Positions 9,912 to 19,400 of a stretch of 64,000 bases of DNA are shown here, one piece after another. The position numbers were made by a program, and so were the translations under genes. The stretch lies in NCBI GenBank assembly GCA_903872345.1, contig CAIQKM010000055.1, positions 45,388 through 109,387 of the forward strand, written 5' to 3'. Source of the DNA: an uncultured Verrucomicrobia subdivision 3 bacterium (GTDB taxonomy: Bacteria > Verrucomicrobiota > Verrucomicrobiia > Limisphaerales > UBA11358). The notes beneath the pieces are model-generated. The model worked only from the letters and a program-made list of their open reading frames with translations, did no database searches and was not told where the DNA came from. Numbering within the stretch: the first letter of the stretch is position 1; every line of letters starts with the position of its first letter.

Positions 9912-10167
9912 GGGCGTCCGAGGCTGCCCATTTATTCAATGAGAAGATGGGCCGGGAAGGCAAGCCGGAATCGTGTTGCGATGGACTCCATTATTGGCCG
10001 CCCGTCGCGGCGGCGGAGAGCGACAGAAGCCCATGTCTAACATTTGACCGCGCGTTTCGCGCAATGCCAAGCCGACACCCTAAAAAGCGCTTTGCCGGAT
10101 TTCAAAGGATCGGCCCGGTCGAGTCGTGGGGTAAGTCGTTCGTCTGCCAACCATGGCCTTTTGGCCT

Positions 10168-10437
10168 TTACACGCAAGGGTGTGCCTGTTGTTGCCTTTG
10201 TTCAACAATCCACCGGAGGGCTTCGTTGGCGACGAATCCGACGGTCAACAGGTCATCGCGTCCGAAGGCATCGGAGGATTTCCACTCCTCACCGTCGCGG
10301 TAGCTGCGCTCGAAGGTGGTGTTGAAACGCGGCCCTTTGTCGGTCTCGTTGCGCCAGATGGAGGCACGAATTCCGCCAACGCGGATTTCATGCACGGGTT
10401 TGGTCGGGGCGGGTTTTTTGCTGGGTGTTTGCGGCAT
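10168..10437 (-). CDS. Small conserved-looking element protein
   Basis: 89 residues from the chosen ATG at 10437. The start is decided by a strong GGAGAGGAA Shine-Dalgarno site a few bases upstream; a longer frame from 10461 would bury it. The N-terminus is Lys/Pro-rich (TPSKKPAPTKP). The body reads HEIRVGGIRASIWRNET, then GPRFNTTFERSYRDGEEWK and a C-terminal helix ending IVEQRQQQAHPCV. It resembles small uncharacterised proteins that I have seen described near replication genes of environmental plasmids and phages, possibly with an OB-like or ssDNA-binding fold, but I do not recognise a named family. It lies between the methylase-helicase gene and the Rep-like gene, all on the minus strand. 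Confidence 0.7.
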   Translation of the reverse strand: MPQTPSKKPAPTKPVHEIRVGGIRASIWRNETDKGPRFNTTFERSYRDGEEWKSSDAFGRDDLLTVGFVANEALRWIVEQRQQQAHPCV

Positions 10438-10729
10438 GCTTGTTCCTCTCCAGCATTCCAAAACGTCAGCGGCGCGGACGCAACGCCAAAATAATGGGCA
10501 AGGATTGCCGGTTTAATTTTTCCTGAATTCTAAAACATTCCCCAATGGGAAATTCATTCTGGGAATCATTGTTGGGAGGCTGGCTGCCCATGCGCGGAAA
10601 ATGCTGCCAAACAGACGGATGCAAAACTATTACGCAACTGGCGTTCTTTAGCCGTCCAAACAACGGGTCGGGGTTTCCTTAACTGTCCAAACCATGGGCG
10701 GGGGATTTCTTTAATCATCCAAAGCATAT
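10438..10729. other. Candidate origin region between Rep-like gene and small gene
   Basis: 292 bp without a convincing gene. It holds an AT-richer patch around 10510-10560, a run of imperfect CCCAATGGG/CTGGGAAT palindromic pieces near 10540-10575 and the three iteron-like repeats listed separately. A 65-codon minus-strand frame here (10466-10663) has no protein-like features. Confidence 0.45.
10647..10728. repeat. Three iteron-like direct repeats, 31-32 bp period
   Basis: The core TCCAAAC/TCCAAAG recurs at 10655, 10686 and 10718. The first two copies agree over most of a 31-bp unit: TCCAAAC, then a CAACGGG/CATGGG-like piece, a G-run, TTTC and TTAA. The third is truncated after CCAAAGCAT. They lie directly 3' of the replication-initiator-like gene. 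Known: Rep-type initiators of iteron plasmids bind direct repeats of about 20-30 bp at the origin. The origin function is inferred. Confidence 0.6.
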
Positions 10730-11953
10730 CTACCGGTTTGGTGGGGTGGCGATTGCTTCCATCAGCCGATAAATCAACCGTGCGGTGGGGTTCTTGCGGG
10801 CCTTGCGGCCTTCCAGTTCGTCGTTTTTTGCCTCGGCCAAAATTGTTACAAACCGGGCCTCTTTCAAGATGGCTTTGGCCTGCTCAAAAAACGGGAGATT
10901 TTTTTCCACCTCGACGCCCGCCCTGGCCAGCAGTTCCAACTCGTAATCGGAGAGTGGGCGGATGCCCGATAAAACGTGATCCCAATGCGCCGGCACGCGT
11001 CCGCTCTTTTGATACGCGGCAAAGACTTTCGGGCTGCCTCCGCCGGTTTTTGGTTTGGCGGCACTTCGCTCAACCCAGGATTGGAGTTTCCAGTCTTCCC
11101 CATCGGTGGTTTCCGCCAGCCGCACGCGAAAAATTCCCGAAAGGGTTTCCAAACCATCCAACTGCTGCAATACAGGCCGGGCATTTTGGGTGAACAGTTC
11201 CGCCCGCTTGGATTTATGCCGGGGCACATGGGCCGACACCTGCTGCAACAGATTGGTCAGATTGATCTCAAAGGGGTCTTCCTCGGTGTGATGGTGCGCC
11301 CGGCTGGGAATGTACAGATAGATGGCTTGGGCGAGGGGAGAAGTGATGGAGCTGAACACGTCGAGGTTCAAGTCCTGCAATTCCCGGAAATTCGCCAGCA
11401 GCCCGGCAAACTCCGGGGAAAGGACGCAGCCGTTGAACCACATTTCCTTCTGGCCGGACAGGGCCAACTGGGCATCGCAGCGCCGGGGCGGCCGTTTTTC
11501 TATGTCAATCCGCTCGATGAGGCGGAATTCACGGTCAATGTTCGTCCGGATGTCCGTAATCCGAATATAGGAATCCATGAGGTCATGGAGCAGCTTTTTG
11601 ATGTCCCTGGCATAGCGTCCGCCGTTGCTGTTGGCGTAACGGATGCAGAGTTCGTTGAAGGAAAATTTGACCAGGCGGCTGCTGTGGTCATGTTGACGGC
11701 GGAAATACAGCAGCGAAAAGATGATTCGCGCATGGCGCACATCCAAGGCGGGCGGATGCCGGTCGCCGCCCATCGGATGAAAACCGCCGATGACATACCG
11801 GTGGTTGCCTACAATGACTTCGCGGGAACCGGTTTGCGGCGCAGCCGCGAAAATGGGCGCGAGAAAATACTCTTTGGGAGCGGAGACAAAGACCGGACGG
11901 CGAATCACCAGACCAAACCGCCGAGCCATTAAACTGTCATCCGTCGCCTCCAT
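10730..11953 (-). CDS. Plasmid-type replication initiator-like protein
   Basis: 407 residues. It has the feel of a two-winged-helix plasmid initiator. One segment reads ARIIFSLLYFRRQ, then FSFNELCIRYANSN and RDIKKLLHDLMDSYIRITD. A second reads SPLAQAIYLYIPSR followed by FEINLTNLLQQVSAHVP, a pattern typical of RepA/TrfA-like initiators. The C-terminus is Lys/Arg-rich. An alternative ATG at 11929 would drop eight residues. Iteron-like repeats lie just past its stop codon and element genes flank it, which supports a replication role. Family assignment is from pattern memory, so a different DNA-binding function remains possible. Confidence 0.65.
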   Translation of the reverse strand: MEATDDSLMARRFGLVIRRPVFVSAPKEYFLAPIFAAAPQTGSREVIVGNHRYVIGGFHPMGGDRHPPALDVRHARIIFSLLYFRRQHDHSSRLVKFSFNELCIRYANSNGGRYARDIKKLLHDLMDSYIRITDIRTNIDREFRLIERIDIEKRPPRRCDAQLALSGQKEMWFNGCVLSPEFAGLLANFRELQDLNLDVFSSITSPLAQAIYLYIPSRAHHHTEEDPFEINLTNLLQQVSAHVPRHKSKRAELFTQNARPVLQQLDGLETLSGIFRVRLAETTDGEDWKLQSWVERSAAKPKTGGGSPKVFAAYQKSGRVPAHWDHVLSGIRPLSDYELELLARAGVEVEKNLPFFEQAKAILKEARFVTILAEAKNDELEGRKARKNPTARLIYRLMEAIATPPNR

Positions 11954-12053
11954 CTGGCATCGTTTTTAAAACAAATGTGCCGGCGAAGGCAATCCCAGAA
12001 TCCCAGAATGATTTGAAACAACGGTGTTGACAGGGGTCCGAAACTGTAATGGG

Positions 12054-12356
12054 ATGGCTTTTCCGCGCTATCGGAACTTCCCCATGATCTCCGAATATCT
12101 TCCAAACGATGCCACGCCATGCGTGTCACACCGTACCTTGAAAATCGAGGAGGAAGGAGATTTTTCAGAAAAGCGGATCAAGCCGAAAATCCGGCTCATG
12201 GGCCGCTGGCTCGAAAAGGCGGGATTTCCCCCGGGCGGCCGGGTTCAGGTTATATGCCGTGCCCCTGGGATTATCGAGCTTCGCATTCCCGATGCGCTGA
12301 ATTCGAGCGAAGTGAAACAAAGCGATTGGGAACAGTCAGACCTTGCCTTGGGGTAA
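12054..12356 (+). CDS. SymE-like toxin (type I toxin-antitoxin family)
   Basis: About 100 residues from ATG 12054. In-frame alternatives are GTG 12024 and ATG 12084. The conserved core is KIRLMGRWLEKAGFPPGGRV followed by a short strand series ending GIIELRI. This matches the SymE pattern (IxLxGxWLxxAGFxxGxxV plus a hydrophobic strand), an AbrB-like swapped-hairpin fold. E. coli SymE is an SOS-induced toxin held down by antisense RNA. Whether an antisense RNA overlaps this gene cannot be told by eye. A perfect TTGACA lies at 12027-12032 but no well-spaced -10 box follows. It is divergent from the Rep-like gene. Confidence 0.75.
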   Translation: MAFPRYRNFPMISEYLPNDATPCVSHRTLKIEEEGDFSEKRIKPKIRLMGRWLEKAGFPPGGRVQVICRAPGIIELRIPDALNSSEVKQSDWEQSDLALG

Positions 12357-12402
12357 GGCGTGGCTGGGGCTGTTAAACACTACAGGTAGGGGCTTGCATT
12401 AT

Positions 12403-12415
12403 ACATAACTTATGT
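12403..12415. promoter_or_regulatory. Short perfect palindrome ACATAA-C-TTATGT
   Basis: A 13-bp AT-rich dyad in the 88-bp space between the convergent SymE-like gene and the small secreted protein gene. Could be a regulator site or part of a terminator. Nothing else supports a function. Confidence 0.25.
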
Positions 12416-12444
12416 TGTGCGGGCGGCAGGAGAAGGGTGAAAAT

Positions 12445-12849
12445 TCAATTACTTTGGGCGGTTGTCACGACAACTTTTTGCCTGACGTCCGCCGGTTTGC
12501 CGTCGGCCAAAACCAATCGGGTGAACGAGACTTTTGCAGTGAGGTTCGTGGTGGTGAATGGCTGGGGACTGGTGATGACAAAATTGAAGTTGTTGGTGGC
12601 ACCCGGTTCAAGACCGGTGCGGTTCCGGCCGATGATCCATCTGGTGGACTGGCCAACCATCTTGCCCTGGGCGTCCAGCAGGAAGCAGACAGCACGGGCG
12701 GATTCAATTTTTTCGGGCAGTCCGTTTTTTATCGCCAGTTTCACGACAGCCTTCTGGCCGACAATCTTTGCTGGCGAAACCGCAACCACAAGCTGTGCCA
12801 TTGCGAATAATGGGCAGAACAATATCGCGATTAAAACGAAGTGTTTCAT
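12445..12849 (-). CDS. Small secreted protein, unknown
   Basis: 134 residues. The start ATG at 12849 gives a clean signal peptide (MKHFVLIAILFCPLFAMAQ); the frame is open further upstream to 12972 but that extension lacks secretion features. The mature part reads as one Ig-like beta-sandwich: LVVAVSPAKIVGQKAVVKLA, then WIIGRNRTGLEPGATNNFNF and a last strand with RQKVVVTTAQSN. It resembles small periplasmic or surface beta-sandwich proteins. It lies on the element between the SymE-like gene and the RHS locus with no evident partner. Confidence 0.7.
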   Translation of the reverse strand: MKHFVLIAILFCPLFAMAQLVVAVSPAKIVGQKAVVKLAIKNGLPEKIESARAVCFLLDAQGKMVGQSTRWIIGRNRTGLEPGATNNFNFVITSPQPFTTTNLTAKVSFTRLVLADGKPADVRQKVVVTTAQSN

Positions 12850-13193
12850 GGAGTTGAATGTTGGCAATTCGGCCATTGTGGACGGTCTAAATACGGCTAT
12901 TCTTCGCGCTGACATAGCTGGTGTGGTCGCATCCCTGACTGAAAGCGAACCGGACGTGCTGGGGTGAAACAAACCCGCAAACCACGGCCTTGGTCAACCA
13001 GGACAGCACTCCGAGGCGGGCATGGTGTTGGGATGTTAAGTTGGATGTAGGCGAGCTTTTTCATCGTTCGTAGCCGAGAAGCCACGCCAGCGTTTTTTTC
13101 TTGGCATCGCGCGTGCTTTGGTTGGCGTGTGAAGTTCACAACCCGTTACTCTGCGGAATGGATCAATCAACGCATGTTCGCTGGCGTTGTTCA
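12850..13193. other. Gene-poor gap with possible coding remnants
   Basis: 344 bp. On the minus strand a short open stretch ends RDAKKKTLAWLLGYER and a stop, and its last bases overlap the ATG of a 55-codon frame beginning MKKLAYIQLN. The ATGA overlap is what real operon genes show, but the upstream piece has no start codon. I read this as decayed coding sequence downstream of the toxin locus, not as functional genes. A weak inverted repeat CAACGC/GCGTTG lies at about 13165-13187. Confidence 0.3.
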
Positions 13194-13430
13194 TCAATAG
13201 TCAGATGGCCCTTCAACATGTTCACCCAATGAACGAATTGCTTGCGCGGCATGTTCCGCCACTTGACGGCTAGGAAATTCGTATGTCAGACAAATCGCTT
13301 GCGATGCATGACCTTCGGGCAGTTCCTTAAAACTTAAAACGCCGCCCAGTTTAACAGCCTCGTTTGAAACGCGTGCTTCGCGGGTTAAATCCTCTGGCAC
13401 TTTATAATAAAATTCTAATATTACGCTCAT
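13194..13430 (-). CDS. Candidate immunity protein for the RHS toxin
   Basis: 78 residues starting MSVILEFYYKVPEDLTREAR. It begins 6 bp after the stop codon of the giant RHS gene and is in the same direction. The pattern of strand, helix with basic and acidic residues, strand (ICLTYEFPSR) and a last helix (QVAEHAAQAIRSLGEHVEG) suggests a compact alpha/beta fold. I recognise no named family. In polymorphic toxin systems a small gene directly after the toxin's C-terminal coding end is usually its immunity protein (known pattern). The assignment therefore rests on position and size and is an inference. No Shine-Dalgarno site is seen, so coupled translation from the giant gene is likely. Confidence 0.7.
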   Translation of the reverse strand: MSVILEFYYKVPEDLTREARVSNEAVKLGGVLSFKELPEGHASQAICLTYEFPSRQVAEHAAQAIRSLGEHVEGPSDY

Positions 13431-13436
13431 AAAATC

Positions 13437-16400
13437 TCATTGTGATGATTCGGGGAAGAAAATATGTCCCCAACTTCCGCCGGTTCCTTTTTTGCCAGTA
13501 GTCCAATTGGCATATTTTATATGGGGCAAGTAGTTGCCAACCTCTGGCTCGGCTGGTTGAACCTGAAACCAATTTTTTACACCAGCCGGAGGACTGGCAT
13601 AAGGTTGGCCAGCGACAGCTTCTGGTAACTCGACTGCATCTGGCATAGCTTGTTGAATCATTGCACGCGCCTCTTCCAACGAGGAAGTCATTATATCAAA
13701 TTTTCCCGGGGCGGCAATGCCGGCTATAGCGCGCCGAAATTCGTTGTTTAGCATTGCGCCAGGCCCCATGCCAGCAATTTGTCCGTTCGGCATGAGTTCA
13801 CCCGGAACGAATGTATCCTTTACGGCCACAAAAGCGGGCATGCGAACAGTGGGCAGTTGTATTCCTTTGGCAAAGTTGAAACCGCCATAAGCAAAGGCTG
13901 CCGAGTTGATAAAACTCACGGTCGCGCCACCGGCGGAGTTCATGCGCTGTTGGTAATTCAAGTTGTTGCCCAACGAATAGGGATTCAACGAAAGGCCGTA
14001 ACCGGCTTCGTAGCCGCCAGCAAACGCTCCCCATAACGGGTTGATCGTCGCATTGGCCGCATTGAACGCATTGCCGTCTTGAACCTGCAAGTTCGCATGG
14101 TAAAGGTTGGCTAGTGCCTGACTATTCGCATTGAGGCTGTCAATGAAAGGCTGGGCACGCTCCGCGCCCATGTCTGCCTGTTTGGTATTACCCATCAACC
14201 GCATCATGCCCGCATATTGGACTTGCGAATTCGCCCCCATGGCGGAACCGATTTCCTTCATGACGGATTTCGCATCACTGGCCAGGTTGTTGTAAACCGC
14301 TTTGCTAAACAGGCCGTTCGGGTCGAAGTAGTCAGCCGGGTCGCCCCCGCAGAAGCTGTATCCGTTGGGGTCGCCATCGTTCCACATGGGGTCATAGGTA
14401 AGCCACTGGCCGGAAACAGGGTCATAGTCGCGCATTCCAAGGTGGTAATAACCGGTCACGTCCACCTCCCGTCCGTGCCAGACGGCCGATTTTGTGAAGT
14501 CCACGCCGTTGCCGAAGGCCACCGGAGTGTAACCGGGCACGGAACCATAGGCCGCCTGCCGTGCCAGCGTCCAGGAGGCCACGCCGTTCGTCACCTCGGC
14601 CAGCACGTTGCCCCGCGCATCGCTGATGTTGGGATTGAACGTATTGATGTACGGCGACACGCCTTCAAAGCCGCCTGTGCCATTAAGTCCGCCAAACACC
14701 CCGTTGGCATCCGGCCCGTACAGTTTCCAGACAGTCTGGATGCTGGGCGATGTCCCCGCTTGCAGGAATTCGGTTTCGGGCGCGGAACTGAGCGTCAACC
14801 CCAGTTCAAGGAACTGCGCCTGCGGGTCATAATACGAATTGAGCGTCTGCGGCGGAACTGTTGACGGCACTCCGTTTGAAACGAGGGTGGTGATAGTGGC
14901 GATCCGCCGGTCTAATCCGTCATACACCGCCGACCAGTTGAAACCGTAATTGTTGGTGTTACGCATCATCACCAGCCGCAACCGGCCCTTGGCGTCATAC
15001 GAAAGGAACTGGGTGCGATTGGTTGAGCCGCTGGCATTGCGGTAAACGCGGTTGGTGACGTTTCCGCTAAAGTCGTAGGAATCGAACGTGACCTGATTCG
15101 TGATCGAATTCGTGAAAGTGTTGGTTGCCCAAGCGGTGTAAAAACCGCTGGGATGCAACGCGCTTACTTTCAACTGGTGCATCCCCTGCGATAGTTCGAT
15201 GAACGTGCGCCACTGCATGTTGTTGGTGCCGACATCCAGAATTTGAATCGGCTGGTTGTCCAGCCAGGCGGACAGCGTGGATTGGCCGTTGACGTTGCCG
15301 TAAGCCAGAAACCCGATGGCGTTGTTCGTCTCGGTGTTGACGCGGGAGAACGCGTCGGGAATGCCGCTCCACCACAGGCCGAAGCTGGCACCGATCGGGC
15401 CATCGGTTGTTAACGCGCCGGGGCCGCCCGCCACGCCACGGTCATAGACAAAGGAGTTCGTCCAGGTGGTGCTGGCATTGAGGTTCAACTGCTCCTGCGT
15501 CAGACGGCGGCTCAAATTCGCATACGCATAGACGCGGTTATCGGTGAAATCCCCCCGCACCAAAGTATGGTTGGTTAACAGTCCGTCCCCCGACCATGCC
15601 AGCGTTTCGCCTAATTGCGGCAGGGTGTTAACCGTGGTGGCGATGGTTAACGGACGGCCTTCGCCGTCGCGCGAAGTGACGGCCGTGTTCCGGCCATGCA
15701 CCAGGCGGTTGGTCAGCAATCCGGCGGTGTTATAGCTGTACGTTCCGTTGGCGGTGGGGTTGCTGGCGTAGATGAGCGAGCCATCGGCCTGCCAGGCGTA
15801 GCCATAGCTTGCGCCGCCGACATTCAAAGCGCTGCGCCGTCCGGTGGCATCCCAACTCTGACTGGCACCGTAGGAGAAGGCGCCGCCATTGACCGATTCG
15901 GTCGCCATCTGGCCATACGGGTCAAACGTGCGCTGCACCGATGTCGTCGGGCCGGTGTTGGTGCTGGCGAATTGCTCGGAATAGTTGGTGACGTAACCGC
16001 GAGGATCATATTGCCAGGCGGTGGTGAGGTTCTGTTCCGGGAGCAGGCCGGTGGCGGCCTGGCTGGTGACGCGGAACCGGTCGTCGTAGGAATACGCGTT
16101 CGTGGTGAGGCGTCCGTCAATCCGGGTTTGGAGCAGGCCGGCGAACGGGCTGCCCCCGGCGAAGTAGGCATAGGCGTTGGTGCGGGTGCCGGAGGTGCCG
16201 CTCACCAGCCAGTCTTTCAGCTTCTGCCCGGCATTGTTGTAGGATGCCAGCATTTGCACGTTTGGCGCAGTGCCGGGCAGCGTGCGGTTGGTGAGATTGC
16301 CCATGGCGTCATACGCGTAGGTGGTGAAAGCGTTGTCCCGGTCATATTTGGCAACCAATCGGTTTAGTCCGTCATACGCGAAGGTGGCGGTAGTCCAGGT

Positions 16401-19400
16401 GGTGATGGTTCCGCCGGCGGACGAGTCATGCTGTTGGACAACCAGGTTTCCGGCGAGGTCGTACTGGTTCAAATTGAACTCGCTTACGCCCGGCGACGGA
16501 TAGGCGATAGAGAGAACGTTCTGCCCGTCGTTGTCGGCGTACACGGTGTTGACGATTGCGCCGCTGCCCGCGCCGTTGGTAACGGTGACGCTGGAAAAAT
16601 CGGGCGCGTAGGCCAGAGAGCTTTGGCGGATGAGTGCGCCGGTTGCGCCGAACAGCTTCGTTTGGGTCACGCGCCCGAGGGCGTCGAACCATGACACGGC
16701 GGCTTCTCCCGCCGCGTTGATGTTGGTGGTCACCAAACCGGCGGCGTCATAGAAATTGGTGCCGGCCTGTTGCAACACATTGGTGACATACGAAAGCGGC
16801 CCGCCCGGATTGATCCCTTGCGGCAGGACGCTGACCGTGACGATGGCCGGGCCGGCGGTGGCCTTGACCCGGTTCAAACCGTCATAAACAGTGGTGAAAG
16901 CGTTGCCGCCCTCGTCCACCCGCCGGATGACATTCCCGCGCCGGTCCAGCCGGACGGAGTTGGTCGCCTCCGGCGTGCCGGCGGCGGAATAGAAGACATG
17001 GGTAATGATGCGGTTGGCATCATCATACGTTGTCTGCCAGTACGCGCCGTTGGACTGAACTTCGCGCTTGATGCGGCCATCCAAGTAATACCGCCAGGCA
17101 TTGGTCGAACCGTCCGGGTAAACGCTTAACTTCGGAAGCCCGTTGGTCGTGTACAGGTTGGTGGTGACGCCGCCCAGCGCATTGGTGTAATACGCCACCA
17201 GGCCGCCGGGTTCGTAGGCAAACCCCTCGCTGCTCAAAAGCGTGGTGCCGTTGGTGTCGAGGTGCTGCCGCTGGACGAGCTGGCCTAGGGCATCCCACCG
17301 GTTGGTGGTCATCGCCCCGCGCGGGTCAACGGTGAGCAACAGGTTGCCGAACTTGTCGAATTGGCAGGAGGTTTGGGCGTAGAGATTGTTACCGGCGGGC
17401 GCTTCCAAGCCGGTGCCGTCCGCCTTGGCCTCCGCCCGCCAGCGGATGTCCGTCGTCAGCCTTCCGGCTCCGTCGTAATCATGCCACTGGTAATCCGCCG
17501 GGTTGGAACGCGGGCCTTGATACCATTGCAGCTCGCCGTTCTCGTTGTAATAGGCGAATTCCGAAAACATCGGCACGGACTGGCCGGCGGCGAACACTTC
17601 GTGGCCGGTCGGACGCCGCATGGCGTCAAAGCTGAATTCCGAAGTCTGGCCGGCGGCATCCGTCCGCTGGATGACATCGCCCTGGTCGTCACAGGTGAAA
17701 TAATTCGTCACCGCCGGGTCGCCGGTGCCGGTGAACTGCACGGACTGCGTCAGGTAGCCCCGTCCGTCAAAGCTCCATTGATTGGTCGCGGCATCCGGCG
17801 AATTGACGGCAATAATTTCCTGTTGAAGCACGCCCAAGGCCACGTTCGTCAGCGTGAGATTCCCATTCACGACCACGTTGGTCACGTTGCCGTAGGCAAA
17901 CTGGTTCGTTGCCGTCGGGGTGCCGCCGGGGGCGAAGATCACATATTGCGGCAGGTAGGGATACTGCGGGTGATACGCGGTCTGCACCGAATTGCCCGCC
18001 GGGTCGGTGATTTGCACGGGCAGGTTGTTGGCATTGTAGCTTGCCGTGTTGGTGGCGTATTGCAGGGTGCCGTCGCCGGTGAGGTCGCCCCATGAATAGG
18101 CGTTGGTCAGGTTCCCATGGCTGTCGTATTGGTACTGCGTCCACAGGCCGCGCTTGTCTCGCGTCTGATACAGGCTGCGCGGATAGCCGGGCGCGGTCGC
18201 GTTGTCGGCATACCAGGTTTGGATGACCTTCTGGCCAAGCTGATCCGTGTTGGTCGTGACCATGCTGTTGGTGTAGTCGTACCGGCAGGTGTTGCCGTTG
18301 ACATCCTGGATGACGGTGTAGCCGCTGACGAAGTTCGTGTAGGAATTGGTGATGCTGAAATTGTTCGCGTAGGTGAAGATGGCGTTGGTGTACAGATTCA
18401 AATCCGTGCCCACGGTGGCCAACTGGTTGGTGACCCGCCGTTGACTGTCATAGATGTTTTCCAGGACGCGCCCGTCCGGCTTGAATTCCTCGACCAGCAG
18501 GTGGGTGGAATCCACATACGTCGTGCCGCTGTTGGTGTACTGCGTGTGCTGATATTCGTACGTCTCCTCCGAGCCGTCCGGGCGCACTGCCAAAACGAGG
18601 TCGCCGAAATCGTCATATTGGTAGGACGCGCGTTCGCCGCTGCTGGTGTAGGCTTCACTGACATAGCCGCCCGCGTTGTAGTCCAGGCCCAGGTAATTGC
18701 CGTTGCCGCACTGGATGCGCGTGACGCTGCCGTAGTTGGGCTGCGTGCTGTCGGTTCCATACGAGAACGTCCACGCGTTGCCCTGCGTGTCCTGCCAGTT
18801 CGTCAGATACGGGCGCGTCCGGGAAACCGTGTTGGTCGGGGTGCTGACGGGGAACGAACGGACGACGTAGGTGCGGAGGCCGCCGTCGGCCTGCGCGAGG
18901 GTGTAAAGCTCGTTGGTGCCGCTGAACGAGTGGGTGACGCCGGCATTGAACGGATTGTAAATCGAGCCGATGCGTCCGTTGCCGTCATTGTCCAACTGCG
19001 GGTTGTTCGCCAGATTGGGCAGATACAGATTGGTGTTGCCCGCCTGCTGGCGGTAGGCGATCACCGAGCCGTCCAGTTCGACGGCGGTGAGGATGACGTT
19101 CGTGGCCGTCGCGGTGGCGTTGGTGGTGATCTCGATGTAGGGCACGACGTTGATGTCCCAGCCGTAGCCGAACCCGTTCCGGTCGTCCTGATTCTGGCTG
19201 GAATAATTGCGGCGCAATTGCAGGGGCTGCGGCCCGGCCAGCGTCAGGTCTACGGCGGTGTGGTAAAATTCGCCACTCAGCACGTTGACCGGGTCAGCCA
19301 CATACTTTGCAGCGTTCTTCCACGTGGGCGACCCGGTGTTGCCGCTGTCGAGCGCGTGGGTCAGGCTGGTCGCCACCGGGGTGGACTGGGGGAAGTGGTA

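Noticed and set aside
10466..10663. 65-aa minus-strand frame between Rep-like gene and small gene
   Set aside because: No protein-like pattern and it covers the iteron region.
13721..13736. Similarity of GCCGGCTATAGCGCGC to part of the tRNA-Pro D-arm as a possible att copy
   Set aside because: Short and imperfect, inside the RHS coding region and not at a plausible element end.
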